Notes: a model not told the origin generated them from the letters alone. Numbered from the stretch's first letter, positions 26,902 through 35,749 are shown. The stretch is DNA of 64,000 nucleotides from Bacteroidales bacterium (GCA_035299085.1 DATGXG010000038.1:60892-124891); one strand, 5' to 3'. Made by a program: numbers and translations.

Positions 26902-26952
26902 ATAGTGATTAGTGATTAGTGACTTGTGATTAGTAACTGGTAATTGGTAATA
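26902..26952. repeat. Heptamer microsatellite (GTGATTA / GTAACTG type)
   Basis: About seven 7-base units of GTGATTA, degrading into TAATTGG units, lie directly upstream of the rsgA start. The same unit family follows the stops at 34071 and 57910. Confidence 0.65.
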
Positions 26953-27129
26953 CAGTTGTCTTCAAATACTATAAATACATTTAATATCGATTGAAGAACA
27001 CCGATTTACGAATTGTGAAGTTTGTATTCCGGAAGAATTACAAACTTATACTAGCAGATATCCAAACGGATGGTTAACATAGACTGCAAATATAGAAATA
27101 AATATCGCTAATTTTCCACTTTTTAAGCT

Positions 27130-27819
27130 ATGACGTTTGCAGAAAAGGTTTTGTCGTTTTACAGGAGTGTTGATTTCAGTGAATCGCTTCCCGATGGTAT
27201 CCGTATTATGAATCCATTCAGGGAAAAAAGCGGTGCTTCCGAACTTGCTGAGGCGTTCTACATGAAGTATTTCAATGACACAAATCCGCGGAGAATCCTC
27301 CTGGGTATCAATCCGGGCCGTTTTGGTGCAGGAATTACAGGCATTCCTTTTACCGATACGATCAGGCTGAATGACAATTGCGGCATTCCTTTCAACGGTT
27401 TCCGGTCTTTCGAACCATCATCCGTTTTTATCTATAATATGATCGAAGCCTGTGGCGGAGTTTCTTCTTTTTACAGCCGGTTCTTCATCAGCGCCATTTG
27501 TCCTCTTGGTTTCATTAAGCAGAATGAAAAAGGAAAATTTGTAAATTATAACTATTATGATAGCCGGGAATTAACTGATGTGGTATATGATTTCATTATT
27601 GAAACGCTCAAACAGCAGCTTGATTTCCGAATCGACCGTGAAGTAGGCTATTGCCTCGGAACAGGCAAGAATGATGCGTTTCTGAGGAAAATCAATGAAA
27701 AACACGGCTTTTTCAAAACCATCATAACGCTCGAACACCCGCGGTACATTATGCAGTACAAAGCAAAGAAGAAGGAGGAGTATGTGGAGAAATACAGTTC
27801 GTCATTGCGAGGAGCTTGA
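27130..27819 (+). CDS. SMUG2-type uracil-DNA glycosylase family protein
   Basis: A 229-residue DNA-repair glycosylase-like protein (UDG superfamily, SMUG2/DUF4918 group). The active-site region reads LLGINPGRFGAGITGIPFTD (GINPG motif), followed by FISAICPLGF and a C-terminal LEHPRYIMQY, the HP-containing motif 2. It would excise uracil or oxidised pyrimidines. No 4Fe-4S cysteines are seen. The last codons (SSLRGA then stop) come from an inserted TCATTGCGAGGAGC repeat, so the natural C terminus was probably displaced. It is divergent from rsgA. Confidence 0.85.
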   Translation: MTFAEKVLSFYRSVDFSESLPDGIRIMNPFREKSGASELAEAFYMKYFNDTNPRRILLGINPGRFGAGITGIPFTDTIRLNDNCGIPFNGFRSFEPSSVFIYNMIEACGGVSSFYSRFFISAICPLGFIKQNEKGKFVNYNYYDSRELTDVVYDFIIETLKQQLDFRIDREVGYCLGTGKNDAFLRKINEKHGFFKTIITLEHPRYIMQYKAKKKEEYVEKYSSSLRGA

Positions 27820-27988
27820 AAGATAATTGATTATAGTCAAAATCTTAAGCGACGAAGCAATCTGCCAGCACAGGCACACCCTGGCAAAAAGGAATCTATC
27901 TGGTTATGTACTGCCAGTGCGTGCAGATTGCTTCGTCGACATTAAAATCCTGCTATAATCAAAATATGTCAAGCTCCTCGCAATGACG
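27800..27988. repeat. TCATTGCGAGGAGC palindromic repeat, copy 2 (full length)
   Basis: A 189-bp element with outer arms CGTCATTGCGAGGAGCTT (27800-27817) and its reverse complement (27970-27988). Inner arms are CGACGAAGCAATCTG and its reverse complement CAGATTGCTTCGTCG, and TTATAGTCAAAAT/ATAATCAAAATATG flanks lie between. The left arm lies inside the glycosylase gene and provides its stop codon. Confidence 0.9.
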
Positions 27989-28007
27989 GCGTTACCAAAC
28001 GGTTCTT

Positions 28008-28706
28008 CTAAACCTCCTTAATCTTTTTCACAATCGCATTCACATGTATCTGAGTGGTGTTGAGCATGGGAATGCCGGCGTATTCCGGCGCCGTAAGGAT
28101 CAACGGAAATTCGGTGCAGCCAAGGATCATCGAATCGATGTGGTTTTCTTTAACCATCTTCCGGATGTAATCGACAAGCAAATCACGGGTTTCATCCCTG
28201 AATATACCGAGCTCGATCTCGGAAAACAGTTTCTGGTTTATCACTTTCCGGTCTTCCGGTTCGGGGACAATTACCTGTATATTATGTTTTCCGAAAACAT
28301 CCTGGTAGAATGTGCCGTTCATTGTGAAGCCGGTTCCGAGCAAACCCGGATTTTTCAATCCCATTCGTTTGACTTCTTCACAAGTGGCTTCCACAATGCT
28401 GATCAGCGGTAACGGCGAACGTTCCCTGATCCGGTCGAACAACATGTGCGGCGTATTGGCCGTAATTGCCCCGAAATCAGCACCGGCTCTTTTGAGAGCC
28501 TCAAGTTTTTCAACAAGCAGATCCACTGCCCTGTCATATTTCTTCTCCTGCATCAGGTCGAGAAATTCAGACAGGGTTACACTGTAAATGATCATCTCGG
28601 GATAATTCATAATCCCTTTGTCATTCTTGAACGCATTGATGATGGCACTGTAATAATCAAGGGTCGACTCCGGTCCCATTCCTCCTATTAGTCCCGCTTT
28701 TCTCAT
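28008..28706 (-). CDS. Aspartate/glutamate racemase family protein
   Basis: A 232-residue PLP-independent amino-acid racemase-like enzyme. The N terminus KAGLIGGMGPESTLDYY is the family signature. The first catalytic loop reads AITANTPHMLFD, where many racemases have a Cys before NT; the second loop GCTEFPLIL keeps its Cys. Family members with Thr/Ala in place of the first Cys include one-sided or L-selective Asp/Glu racemases, so substrate stereochemistry is uncertain. Length is normal. It is a single gene, convergent with the glycosylase gene and separated from it by the full-length palindromic repeat. Confidence 0.88.
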   Translation of the reverse strand: MRKAGLIGGMGPESTLDYYSAIINAFKNDKGIMNYPEMIIYSVTLSEFLDLMQEKKYDRAVDLLVEKLEALKRAGADFGAITANTPHMLFDRIRERSPLPLISIVEATCEEVKRMGLKNPGLLGTGFTMNGTFYQDVFGKHNIQVIVPEPEDRKVINQKLFSEIELGIFRDETRDLLVDYIRKMVKENHIDSMILGCTEFPLILTAPEYAGIPMLNTTQIHVNAIVKKIKEV

Positions 28707-28768
28707 AACATTAAGATGGTGTTGGTTTTACCGGCTAAGTACGGACTTTTTTTCGACAATTTTACGGG

Positions 28769-29149
28769 TCATCGCAAGAGGTACTTTTCTATAAGGCTGA
28801 AAATTTCATTCATACTGAAGGGCTTCGACAGTACATCGGTACATCCCGATTGCATGATCACATCCCTTTCATCAATGGCTCTTGATGCAGTCTGAGCGAT
28901 AATTGGTACTTCTGTGTTAAATTTCCTGATTTCGCGGGTCACCTGTTTTCCATCCATATCAGGCAGCTGAATATCCATCAACACAAGGTCATAGCTGCCA
29001 TTTTTGAACTCAGAAAGGGCCCCGGTTCCTGTCTTTTCCCTTTGTACAAAAGCCTTTGTAAGCAGGAAAAGCTGGTTCAGATACAGGAAACTCATATCGT
29101 CATCTTCGACAATGAGAATTTTTTTATCAGACAGATTGGGTATTGCCAT
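28769..29149 (-). CDS. Receiver-only response regulator
   Basis: A stand-alone REC domain of 126 residues. I start it at the ATG at 29149 (AIPNLSDKKILIVEDD) rather than the TTG three codons upstream. It has the acidic pair in VEDDDMS, the phospho-acceptor Asp in LVLMDIQLPDMDG, Thr in IAQTAS and Lys in LSKPF. With no output domain it probably works as a phosphotransfer intermediate or partner of a kinase lacking its own receiver. No kinase gene is adjacent. It is divergent from the YihY gene, with 67 bases between. Confidence 0.9.
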   Translation of the reverse strand: MAIPNLSDKKILIVEDDDMSFLYLNQLFLLTKAFVQREKTGTGALSEFKNGSYDLVLMDIQLPDMDGKQVTREIRKFNTEVPIIAQTASRAIDERDVIMQSGCTDVLSKPFSMNEIFSLIEKYLLR

Positions 29150-29216
29150 GTAAACCAAATGCTCAAATCAGCGTAAATATATATTAAAAATCGTACTTTT
29201 AACAAGCGCAAGAAGT

Positions 29217-30539
29217 ATGAAAAGAAATATAATAACCAAGATCAGCCAGTTTTTCGAGAAAGACATCTGGAAAATATCCACAAAGGGCAAACATCCTGTA
29301 ATTAACTTTTTTATAAGGCAGGGAAAAATCCTTTTTCTAGCCTTCAGAGGCTTTTACAAGGATAAGATCCAGCTTCGTTCGTCAGCCCTGTCGTTTTATA
29401 CCATGTTATCGATTGTTCCCATCCTGGCCATGGTTTTTGGTATTGCGCAGGGATTCGGCCTTAAGGAAAAGCTTGCCGAATTGCTTACCGAGCGGTTAAG
29501 AGGACAACAGGAAGTGCTGAAGGTTGTGCTTAATTTTGTCGATCATTACCTCGGGCACATTAACACAGGATATATCACCGGTATTGGAGTGATCATCCTG
29601 TTCTGGTCGGTTGTAAAAGTTTTCGGTAATATTGAAAGCTCTTTTAACAACATCTGGCAGGTGAAGAAATCACGTGTTATCACCCGGCAGTTCACCGATT
29701 ACATTTCTTTGATGATCATAGCTCCTGTATTTTTAATCATCGCAAGCAGTTTCAATGTTTCCAAACTGGATGTCATTTCCGACAAGCTGCCTTTCCTTCA
29801 TTACCTCGATTCTATACTTAAAATCCTGGTTTCCGTTCTGTCCTATACCCTTATCTGGTTTGTATTTACGCTTATTTACATCGTAGTTCCCAATACAAAG
29901 GTAAAGTTTGTACCCGCATTATCAGCCGGTATCATTGCCGGCACACTTTTCCAGCTGCTTCAGTGGGGATATGTAAATTTTCAGTCGGCCTTGTCAAGTT
30001 ACGGAGCCATTTACGGAACCTTTGCCGCTCTTCCCCTGTTCATGCTGTGGCTTGAATGGAGCTGGCTGATTGTGTTATTTGGCGCTGAAATATCCTATGC
30101 ATACCAGAATGCAACCCACTATGAACAGGAAGCAGAGGAATTAAATGTAAGTCATAAAGACCGGAGGGTGCTTATGCTGCTTGTCATGCACAAGATTGTA
30201 AGGAACTTCACCGACGGGCGTGATGCGATGGATTCAGCTCAAATTGCTGAAGATCTGAATATTCCTGTAAGAATAGTCCGTGAAATTATTTACGATCTGC
30301 TTGCTGCGCGGATTATCTCAGAGACCATGAATCCCGAGATCCGCGAAGTGGCTTACCAGCCGGCTGTTGATACATCCAAAATAACAGTGAGCTATGTGAT
30401 CAGTAAACTTGAGAACCTGGGACAAACCGTTCCGTTTGAAAGAGAAACCGAACAACTCAGGAAGATCAACAAAATTGTGGATTCCTTCTATGAGGACATA
30501 CACAATTCACCGGAGAACACTCTTCTTAAGGAAATCTGA
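29217..30539 (+). CDS. YihY/BrkB-family inner-membrane protein
   Basis: A 440-residue integral membrane protein of the YihY/virulence factor BrkB family. Six hydrophobic helices are seen (for example SALSFYTMLSIVPILAMVFG, YITGIGVIILFWSVVKVF, ILVSVLSYTLIWFVFTLIYI, ALSAGIIAGTLFQLL, LPLFMLWLEWSWLIVLFGAE). The family marker SSYGAIYGTFAALP is present. The C-terminal cytoplasmic extension of about 130 residues has a winged-helix-like segment (AQIAEDLNIPVRIVREIIYDLLAARI), as in the longer Bacteroidota members. Function is not established; the older ribonuclease BN label belongs to another protein. Confidence 0.9.
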   Translation: MKRNIITKISQFFEKDIWKISTKGKHPVINFFIRQGKILFLAFRGFYKDKIQLRSSALSFYTMLSIVPILAMVFGIAQGFGLKEKLAELLTERLRGQQEVLKVVLNFVDHYLGHINTGYITGIGVIILFWSVVKVFGNIESSFNNIWQVKKSRVITRQFTDYISLMIIAPVFLIIASSFNVSKLDVISDKLPFLHYLDSILKILVSVLSYTLIWFVFTLIYIVVPNTKVKFVPALSAGIIAGTLFQLLQWGYVNFQSALSSYGAIYGTFAALPLFMLWLEWSWLIVLFGAEISYAYQNATHYEQEAEELNVSHKDRRVLMLLVMHKIVRNFTDGRDAMDSAQIAEDLNIPVRIVREIIYDLLAARIISETMNPEIREVAYQPAVDTSKITVSYVISKLENLGQTVPFERETEQLRKINKIVDSFYEDIHNSPENTLLKEI

Positions 30540-30542
30540 AGT

Positions 30543-31616
30543 CTACCTTTTCACCCTGGCATTACCTTCCCAGATACTCCAGATCTGCTCTTCATCAGCA
30601 GGCTGAGCATAATCGGTTAAGAAGGTAGTTGCCAGTGCGCCGCTTGCCCATCCAAACCTGATCCATTTCTCAGGCTCCCATTCTTTAAGTATGCCATACA
30701 GTAAACCGCCGACAAATCCGTCACCTCCGCCTATTCTGTCGAGCACACCAATTTCACGCGGTTCTATTACATGCCAGTCATCGCCTTCAAGCATGATAGC
30801 GCCCCACATATGCGAGTTGGAGCTGATAACCTGACGGAGTGTGGTGGCAAATACGGAAGCATTTGGAAAAGCCTTTTTCACATTGCTGATCATACCTTTG
30901 AATGCCTGGATTTTCGAGCCAAGTTCTTTGCCACCCGCCGCGGGACCCTCAATGCCGAGGCACAGCTGAAAGTCCTCTTCATTGCCAACCAGTATATCCG
31001 AAATTCCGGCTATTTCCGTAAAAATATCCCTGAGTTCCTTTTCGCGGCCTTTCCAGAATGAAGCCCTGTAATTCAGATCGAATGAAATGCGGGTGTTATG
31101 CTTTTTTGCAGCCCTTGCCAGTTCAAGGCAAAATGTGCTTGTTTCTTTGGAAAGCGCGGCAATGAGCCCCGACAAGTGAAAGATCTGCACCCCTTCGGAT
31201 CCGAAAATCCTTTCCGGATCAAAATCTTTTACATTCAGCGTTCTTCCCACCTCACCGGCACGGTCATTCAGAACACGGGGACCCCTGGATCCATAGCCGC
31301 TGTCGGCTATGTTGAACTGGTGCCTGTAACCCCAGGGATCACCCTGTGGTACTTCCCTTCCCTCATAGGCCATATGCCTTGCCGCCAGGTTGCTTTTTAT
31401 AAATGCGGCTATGGGACTGTCTTTCACAAAAGTAGTCAGAACTTTCACAGGAAGACCCAGGTACGAAGAAATACTGGCCACGTTTGATTCAGCGCTTGTG
31501 GCCTGCATGTGAAACATTTCACTACTTTGAACAGGTTGTCCGTTAACCGGTGTTATCCTGATACCCATGCTGGTAGGCACTATCAAAGACCATTTAAATT
31601 CACTGCGGAGTTTCAT
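30543..31616 (-). CDS. PfkB-family sugar kinase (2-keto-3-deoxygluconate kinase-like)
   Basis: A 357-residue ribokinase-fold carbohydrate kinase. The N-terminal part contains the substrate side (TSAESNVASISSYLG and KVLTTFVKDSP). The C-terminal catalytic motif is DRIGGGDGFVGGLLYG with the catalytic base Asp and the anion hole Gly-Gly-Gly-Asp. SFDLNYRASFW and ILVGNEEDF are typical of 2-dehydro-3-deoxygluconokinases, so KDG phosphorylation in pectin or alginate breakdown is likely but not proven. No KDPG aldolase or uronate genes are next to it. Its stop lies 3 bases from the stop of the convergent YihY gene. Confidence 0.85.
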   Translation of the reverse strand: MKLRSEFKWSLIVPTSMGIRITPVNGQPVQSSEMFHMQATSAESNVASISSYLGLPVKVLTTFVKDSPIAAFIKSNLAARHMAYEGREVPQGDPWGYRHQFNIADSGYGSRGPRVLNDRAGEVGRTLNVKDFDPERIFGSEGVQIFHLSGLIAALSKETSTFCLELARAAKKHNTRISFDLNYRASFWKGREKELRDIFTEIAGISDILVGNEEDFQLCLGIEGPAAGGKELGSKIQAFKGMISNVKKAFPNASVFATTLRQVISSNSHMWGAIMLEGDDWHVIEPREIGVLDRIGGGDGFVGGLLYGILKEWEPEKWIRFGWASGALATTFLTDYAQPADEEQIWSIWEGNARVKR

Positions 31617-31666
31617 TATTTAAAAATTTCAGAACGTAAAGATAATGAATTGAGAGATTTGCTGTA

Positions 31667-31908
31667 TTCGGGGTCGGACCAGACTAATTGTTTGTTGCCT
31701 AGTTTTTTAACTCATTTAATGAACGCATTTTCGATCTTAGAGGCTCATTTTTGGTATCAAAAACAGGTCTGTAAGATTTCACACATTTGAACATTAAATC
31801 TTAGAAGGTCAAAAACATGCCCAAAAACAGGCCTCTAAGGTCAATATTTGCCCAAAAATTGGCATTAATACTCTGTTCAAGAATGGTTTAGTTTGGTCCG
31901 ACCCCGAA
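31667..31908. mobile_element. 242-bp MITE-like element with GGGGTCGGACC ends
   Basis: The ends are inverted repeats: TTCGGGGTCGGACCAGACTA at the left and the complement of TTCGGGGTCGGACCAAACTA at the right (one difference in 20). The inside is AT-rich, has no coding frame and contains shorter repeats (CTTAGAGGC and GCCTCTAAG; two AAAAACAGG units). No target duplication is obvious. It fills most of the 367-bp gap between the sugar kinase start and the S9 peptidase. The shape suggests a non-autonomous transposable element; the parent transposase is not in the window. Confidence 0.7.
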
Positions 31909-31983
31909 AATAAACCCCGAAAATACAGTTCATTTTCTCAAGTTCGCTCAAAACTTTTACCTTTATGAACCATTTCTTATTTT

Positions 31984-34071
31984 ATGAAAAAAGTTATTAT
32001 TCCCGTAATTCTGATTATGCTGATTACTAGTTGTAATACCGTAGATAAAAACGGCAACCAGGCCGAAGGTGATTTTTCAAACCAGCTTACTCCCGAAGAG
32101 ATTACCAATGCCCGCTTTACACCGGAAATACTTTGGAAATTCGGACGTGTTGGTGAAATGGAACTCTCACCGGATGGCAGCGCCATTCTGTACACAGTAA
32201 CAAGGTACGACGCAAAGACCGATAAAAGGCATACCTGGATTTATTCGGTTCCGTCAAACGGCGGAGAGCCGGTAAACCTTACATCCAACCTGGGATCTTG
32301 TGCCAATCCGCGGTGGATTGATAACGATAAGGTGGCCTTTCTTTGCAAATCGGATGATCGGATGCAGATATGGACAATGAAACGGGATGGTTCGGATGCC
32401 CATGTTGTATCGGATATTCCGGGCGACGTGAATGCATTTGGCTTTGCACCTGATGGCCGGAATGTTTTCTATACTCAGGATGTGAAAATGGATTCCACCA
32501 CCGAGGATATCTATCCCGATCTTCCCCTTGCCAAAGGAATGGTGTTCGAGGATATGATGTACAGGCACTGGGATTCATGGACCGATTATTCTTACAGCCA
32601 CATCTTTATCACCCGTTTTGAGGATGGCAATATCAAGACAGGAAAGGATATCATGGAAGGAGAGCATTTTGATTCTCCTCTTTCACCTTACTTTTCAATA
32701 GAAGAAATCTCATGGAGCCCGGATGGAAAAAAACTGGCCTACACCTGTAAAAAGCTTACCGGAAGGGCCTACAGTGAAAGCACCAATTCCGATATCTATG
32801 TTTATGACGAGGGCGGCAATACTGTAAATATAACCGAAGGAATGCCCGGTTATGAAAAGTACCCTGTTTTCTCGCCCGATGGTTCCCGGCTGGCCTTTAT
32901 GAGTATGGAAACACCCGGATATGAAGCGGATAAGGAACGGCTATTCGTATACGACTTCAATACAAAGGAAAAGACTTATCTTACTGCTGATCTCGACCAG
33001 AACGCCGCACATTTTTCGTGGACAGATGACAGTAAAAAGATCTTTTTCATAAGCGGTGTAAAAGCCACCTACCAGGTTTTTGAATTTAATGCCGATACAA
33101 AAACCTTCAGGCAGGTAACAAAGGGTGTTCATGATTACACCAACCTGGCCTATAGTAACGGAATCCTGGTTGGTACCAGGGCAAGTATGATTATGCCGAA
33201 CGAGCTTTTCCGGATTGATCCGGAATCAGGCAAAGAAACCCAGCTTACTCACACCAACAAAAATATTTATGATGCCATAAAAACAGCAAAGGTTGAAGAG
33301 CGATGGGTAAAAACAACAGACGGAAAGGATATGCTCGTGTGGCTGATTCTTCCGCCTGATTTTGATTCAACCAAAAAATACCCTGCCTTGCTCTTTTGCC
33401 AGGGGGGACCGCAATCCGCCGTGTCGCAATCTTTTTCATTCAGGTGGAATTTTCAGTTGATGGCTTCAAAAGGATATATAGTGGTGGCCCCCAACCGCAG
33501 GGGATTGCCTACATTCGGCCAGGACTGGAATGCCCAGATATCGGGTGATTACGGCGGACAAAACATAAAGGATTATCTCAGCGCTATTGATGCGATAAGC
33601 AGGGAATCCTATGTGGATTCTGATCACCTGGGAGCCGTGGGTGCCAGTTACGGCGGTTACTCGGTACTTTATCTTGCCGGTCATCACCAGAAAAGGTTCA
33701 AGGCATTCATAGCCCATTGCGGAATGTTTAACCTCGAAAGCCAATCGACTGCCACTGACGAAATGTTTTTCGTTCATCATGACCTGGGTGGTTATGCATG
33801 GGATAATCCAAAGCCTGTAAGCTACACAAAGTATTCACCCCATCTTTATGTAGATAAATGGGACACGCCGATCATGCTGGTGTCCGGAATGAATGATTTC
33901 AGGATTCCCTATACCGAAAGCCTGCAGGCTTTCAATGCCGCACAATTAAAAGGCATCCCCAGCAAACTGCTTATCTATCCGGATGAAAGCCACTGGGTGC
34001 TTAAACCGCAAAACAGCATTCTGTGGCAAAGGGAGTTTTTCGGGTGGCTTGATCGGTGGCTGAAACAGTAA
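31984..34071 (+). CDS. Prolyl oligopeptidase-family (S9) lipoprotein peptidase
   Basis: A 695-residue serine peptidase of family S9 (acylaminoacyl-peptidase / DPP-like). The lipoprotein signal ends in LITSC. Residues about 45-410 form a TolB-like beta-propeller (repeated SPDG blades such as MELSPDGSAILYT, GFAPDGRNVFYT, SWSPDGKKLAYT, VFSPDGSRLAFM). The C-terminal alpha/beta hydrolase carries Ser555 in GASYGGY, Asp638 in GMNDFRIPY and His670 in DESHWV. It probably trims peptides at the periplasmic or outer membrane surface. It is a single gene after a MITE-like element and is followed by a microsatellite and a CTGACAG palindrome. Confidence 0.93.
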   Translation: MKKVIIPVILIMLITSCNTVDKNGNQAEGDFSNQLTPEEITNARFTPEILWKFGRVGEMELSPDGSAILYTVTRYDAKTDKRHTWIYSVPSNGGEPVNLTSNLGSCANPRWIDNDKVAFLCKSDDRMQIWTMKRDGSDAHVVSDIPGDVNAFGFAPDGRNVFYTQDVKMDSTTEDIYPDLPLAKGMVFEDMMYRHWDSWTDYSYSHIFITRFEDGNIKTGKDIMEGEHFDSPLSPYFSIEEISWSPDGKKLAYTCKKLTGRAYSESTNSDIYVYDEGGNTVNITEGMPGYEKYPVFSPDGSRLAFMSMETPGYEADKERLFVYDFNTKEKTYLTADLDQNAAHFSWTDDSKKIFFISGVKATYQVFEFNADTKTFRQVTKGVHDYTNLAYSNGILVGTRASMIMPNELFRIDPESGKETQLTHTNKNIYDAIKTAKVEERWVKTTDGKDMLVWLILPPDFDSTKKYPALLFCQGGPQSAVSQSFSFRWNFQLMASKGYIVVAPNRRGLPTFGQDWNAQISGDYGGQNIKDYLSAIDAISRESYVDSDHLGAVGASYGGYSVLYLAGHHQKRFKAFIAHCGMFNLESQSTATDEMFFVHHDLGGYAWDNPKPVSYTKYSPHLYVDKWDTPIMLVSGMNDFRIPYTESLQAFNAAQLKGIPSKLLIYPDESHWVLKPQNSILWQREFFGWLDRWLKQ

Positions 34072-34150
34072 CTGGTGACTGGTGACTGGTGACTGGTGAT
34101 TGGTGATTGGGAGTAAGACCTGACAGAGTCCGGAGGACCTGTCAGAGTCT
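34071..34150. repeat. Heptamer microsatellite plus CTGACAG palindrome
   Basis: 34071-34109 repeats TGGTGAC/TGGTGAT units right from the S9 peptidase stop. 34116-34150 is the 35-bp palindrome AGACCTGACAGAGTCC...CTGTCAGAGTCT, identical to 41723-41757. Both copies are preceded by GGAGTAAG- or GGGAGTAAG-like sequence. Confidence 0.8.
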
Positions 34151-34235
34151 GGTAATGAAGATTCAAAATGATCAGAACGGTAAGACGAAGTCGGAGACTT
34201 CGCCTGGCAATTGTGGAAGTATTATACAATAAGAT

Positions 34236-34946
34236 ATGTCTAAAATAGTATTAACCATTCTAATCGCAGCTTTTATGATGAAGAGCGGATTCGGTCAGTC
34301 GGGTAACCCTGCTGATCACGTGCTTAAGGTGAGCAAATGCAGTGATTTCGCGCTGACAGGCGACGGAAGCAATAATGAGTGGCAAAAAACTTCTTGGACC
34401 GACCTGGTGCAGAACCAGTCGAAATCGCCCTACAAAACGCGGTTTAAAATACTATATTCCGTCACGGGAATCTATTGCCTTTATCACTGCGAGGACAGGA
34501 AAATCACTGCCACATTACGCGGTGAGAACCTTGACCTGTACAATGAAGATGTGGTGGAGGCTTTTTTCTGGGCTGATGAATCGCTGCCTGTATACTTTGA
34601 ATATGAACTATCGCCCCTGAATTATGAGCTTGTTCTGATGGTTCCCAATTATGACGGCAAATTTCTTGGATGGATTCCCTGGCATTACAATGGAAACCGG
34701 TTAACAAGGCATGAAGCGAAGATCATAAAAGACGAGAGTGACCAGGTAACCGAATGGGTCGGTGAATTTTTCATTCCCTTTGAATTGATGAAACCGATGG
34801 TTCAAAAGTCTCCGGTATCGGGAGATAAATGGCGTGCCAATTTCTACAGGATTGACTATGATGAAACACCGGGCGACTGGATGTGGATGCCTGTAAACGT
34901 GAACTTCCACGATTACAGGAATTTCGGAAGTATACAGTTTGAATAA
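34236..34946 (+). CDS. Secreted CBM9-like carbohydrate-binding protein
   Basis: A 236-residue exported protein with a signal peptide (ILIAAFMMKSGFGQ). It resembles the carbohydrate-binding family 9-like domain of Bacteroidota: the start ALTGDGSNNEWQKTSW (cleft strand), the middle TRFKILYSVTGIYCLYHCEDRKI and NEDVVEAFFW, then YFEYELSPLNYELVLMVPN and GWIPW, and the C-terminal WRANFYRIDY and GDWMW. The ligand is presumably a sugar chain. It has no catalytic module. It lies between the S9 peptidase and the divergently regulated efflux operon. Confidence 0.85.
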   Translation: MSKIVLTILIAAFMMKSGFGQSGNPADHVLKVSKCSDFALTGDGSNNEWQKTSWTDLVQNQSKSPYKTRFKILYSVTGIYCLYHCEDRKITATLRGENLDLYNEDVVEAFFWADESLPVYFEYELSPLNYELVLMVPNYDGKFLGWIPWHYNGNRLTRHEAKIIKDESDQVTEWVGEFFIPFELMKPMVQKSPVSGDKWRANFYRIDYDETPGDWMWMPVNVNFHDYRNFGSIQFE

Positions 34947-35063
34947 AGGGAGTGATTTTTACCTCCTGCCCTTGTTGAAATTCAGTTCGAAAGTTGCGCC
35001 TACAGCAACGAAAAACGGTAAAAATTTTCTCATTAAAATCTATTGGAAACTTTTTTCGTATAA

Positions 35064-35095
35064 ATTGTTTCTATAGTTTTTTTAGTTTATTTTTG
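35064..35095 (+). promoter_or_regulatory. Promoter of the TetR-efflux operon (ATTG / TATTTTTG)
   Basis: A -33-like ATTG (35064-35067) is followed, 20 bases later, by TATTTTTG (35088-35095), a full TAnnTTTG match. The ATG begins only 5 bases after it, so the transcript would start at or next to the initiation codon. The mRNA of the regulator may be leaderless. Confidence 0.5.
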
Positions 35096-35099
35096 CAGC

Positions 35100-35723
35100 A
35101 TGAACGAAGAACTGTCGGTTATATTAAAAAGGGTTCTTGCTTTATACAGAAAATACGGCATTAAGAGCATCACCATGGATGATGTTTCGCGTGAGCTTGG
35201 TATTTCTAAAAAGACGCTTTACCAGTATGTGAAGGACAAAGATGAATTGGTAAGCAAGGTAGTGGAGCTTGAAATATCATCGCATCAATCGCATTTAATG
35301 CAGAGTTGCAGCGAGAATCTGAATGCCATTGAACAGATTGCTGAAATTTCGCGATGTGTGAGTTTTATGCTAAGGGAATACAGTGCTGTTGCCGAGTTTG
35401 ATCTCAGGAAATATTATCCTGACCTTCATAAACGGCTCAGGGAAGTAAGAAGAGAAAACATGCTCCGGTTTATACATGATAACCTGGTTCGCGGAAAGAA
35501 CGAAGGGTTGTACAGGTCGGATCTCAATGCTGAAGTTGTTGCCAAAATTGCACAATCCCATCTTGACAGCATGTTTGAAAGCGAGATCATAACGGTAGCT
35601 GAATTTTTGGAACCGGCATTTTCAATGGAATTTTTCAATTATCACCTTAGGGGGATTGTCAGTGAAAAAGGTCTAAAGGTTCTTGACGATGAATTAAAAT
35701 CGTTTGGGCGCCAAAACAAGTAA
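35100..35723 (+). CDS. TetR/AcrR-family transcriptional regulator
   Basis: A 207-residue repressor-type regulator. The N-terminal helix-turn-helix (about 15-60) reads YGIKSITMDDVSRELGISKK plus TLYQYVKDKDELV, which is the TetR DNA-recognition pattern. The rest is an all-helical ligand-binding and dimerisation domain of the Bacteroidota type. It is the first gene of a TetR - TolC - adaptor - RND operon, 26 bases before the TolC gene. It therefore very likely controls the pump and its own gene. The upstream region has a near-leaderless promoter; a palindromic operator was not resolved. Confidence 0.93.
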   Translation: MNEELSVILKRVLALYRKYGIKSITMDDVSRELGISKKTLYQYVKDKDELVSKVVELEISSHQSHLMQSCSENLNAIEQIAEISRCVSFMLREYSAVAEFDLRKYYPDLHKRLREVRRENMLRFIHDNLVRGKNEGLYRSDLNAEVVAKIAQSHLDSMFESEIITVAEFLEPAFSMEFFNYHLRGIVSEKGLKVLDDELKSFGRQNK

Positions 35724-35749
35724 AGTTTAAACTGTTAAACCATTATCTA

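Noticed and set aside
31509..31790. 93-codon plus-strand frame across the sugar kinase start and the MITE-like element
   Set aside because: It spans the antisense of the kinase N terminus and the left end of the element; no recognisable protein.
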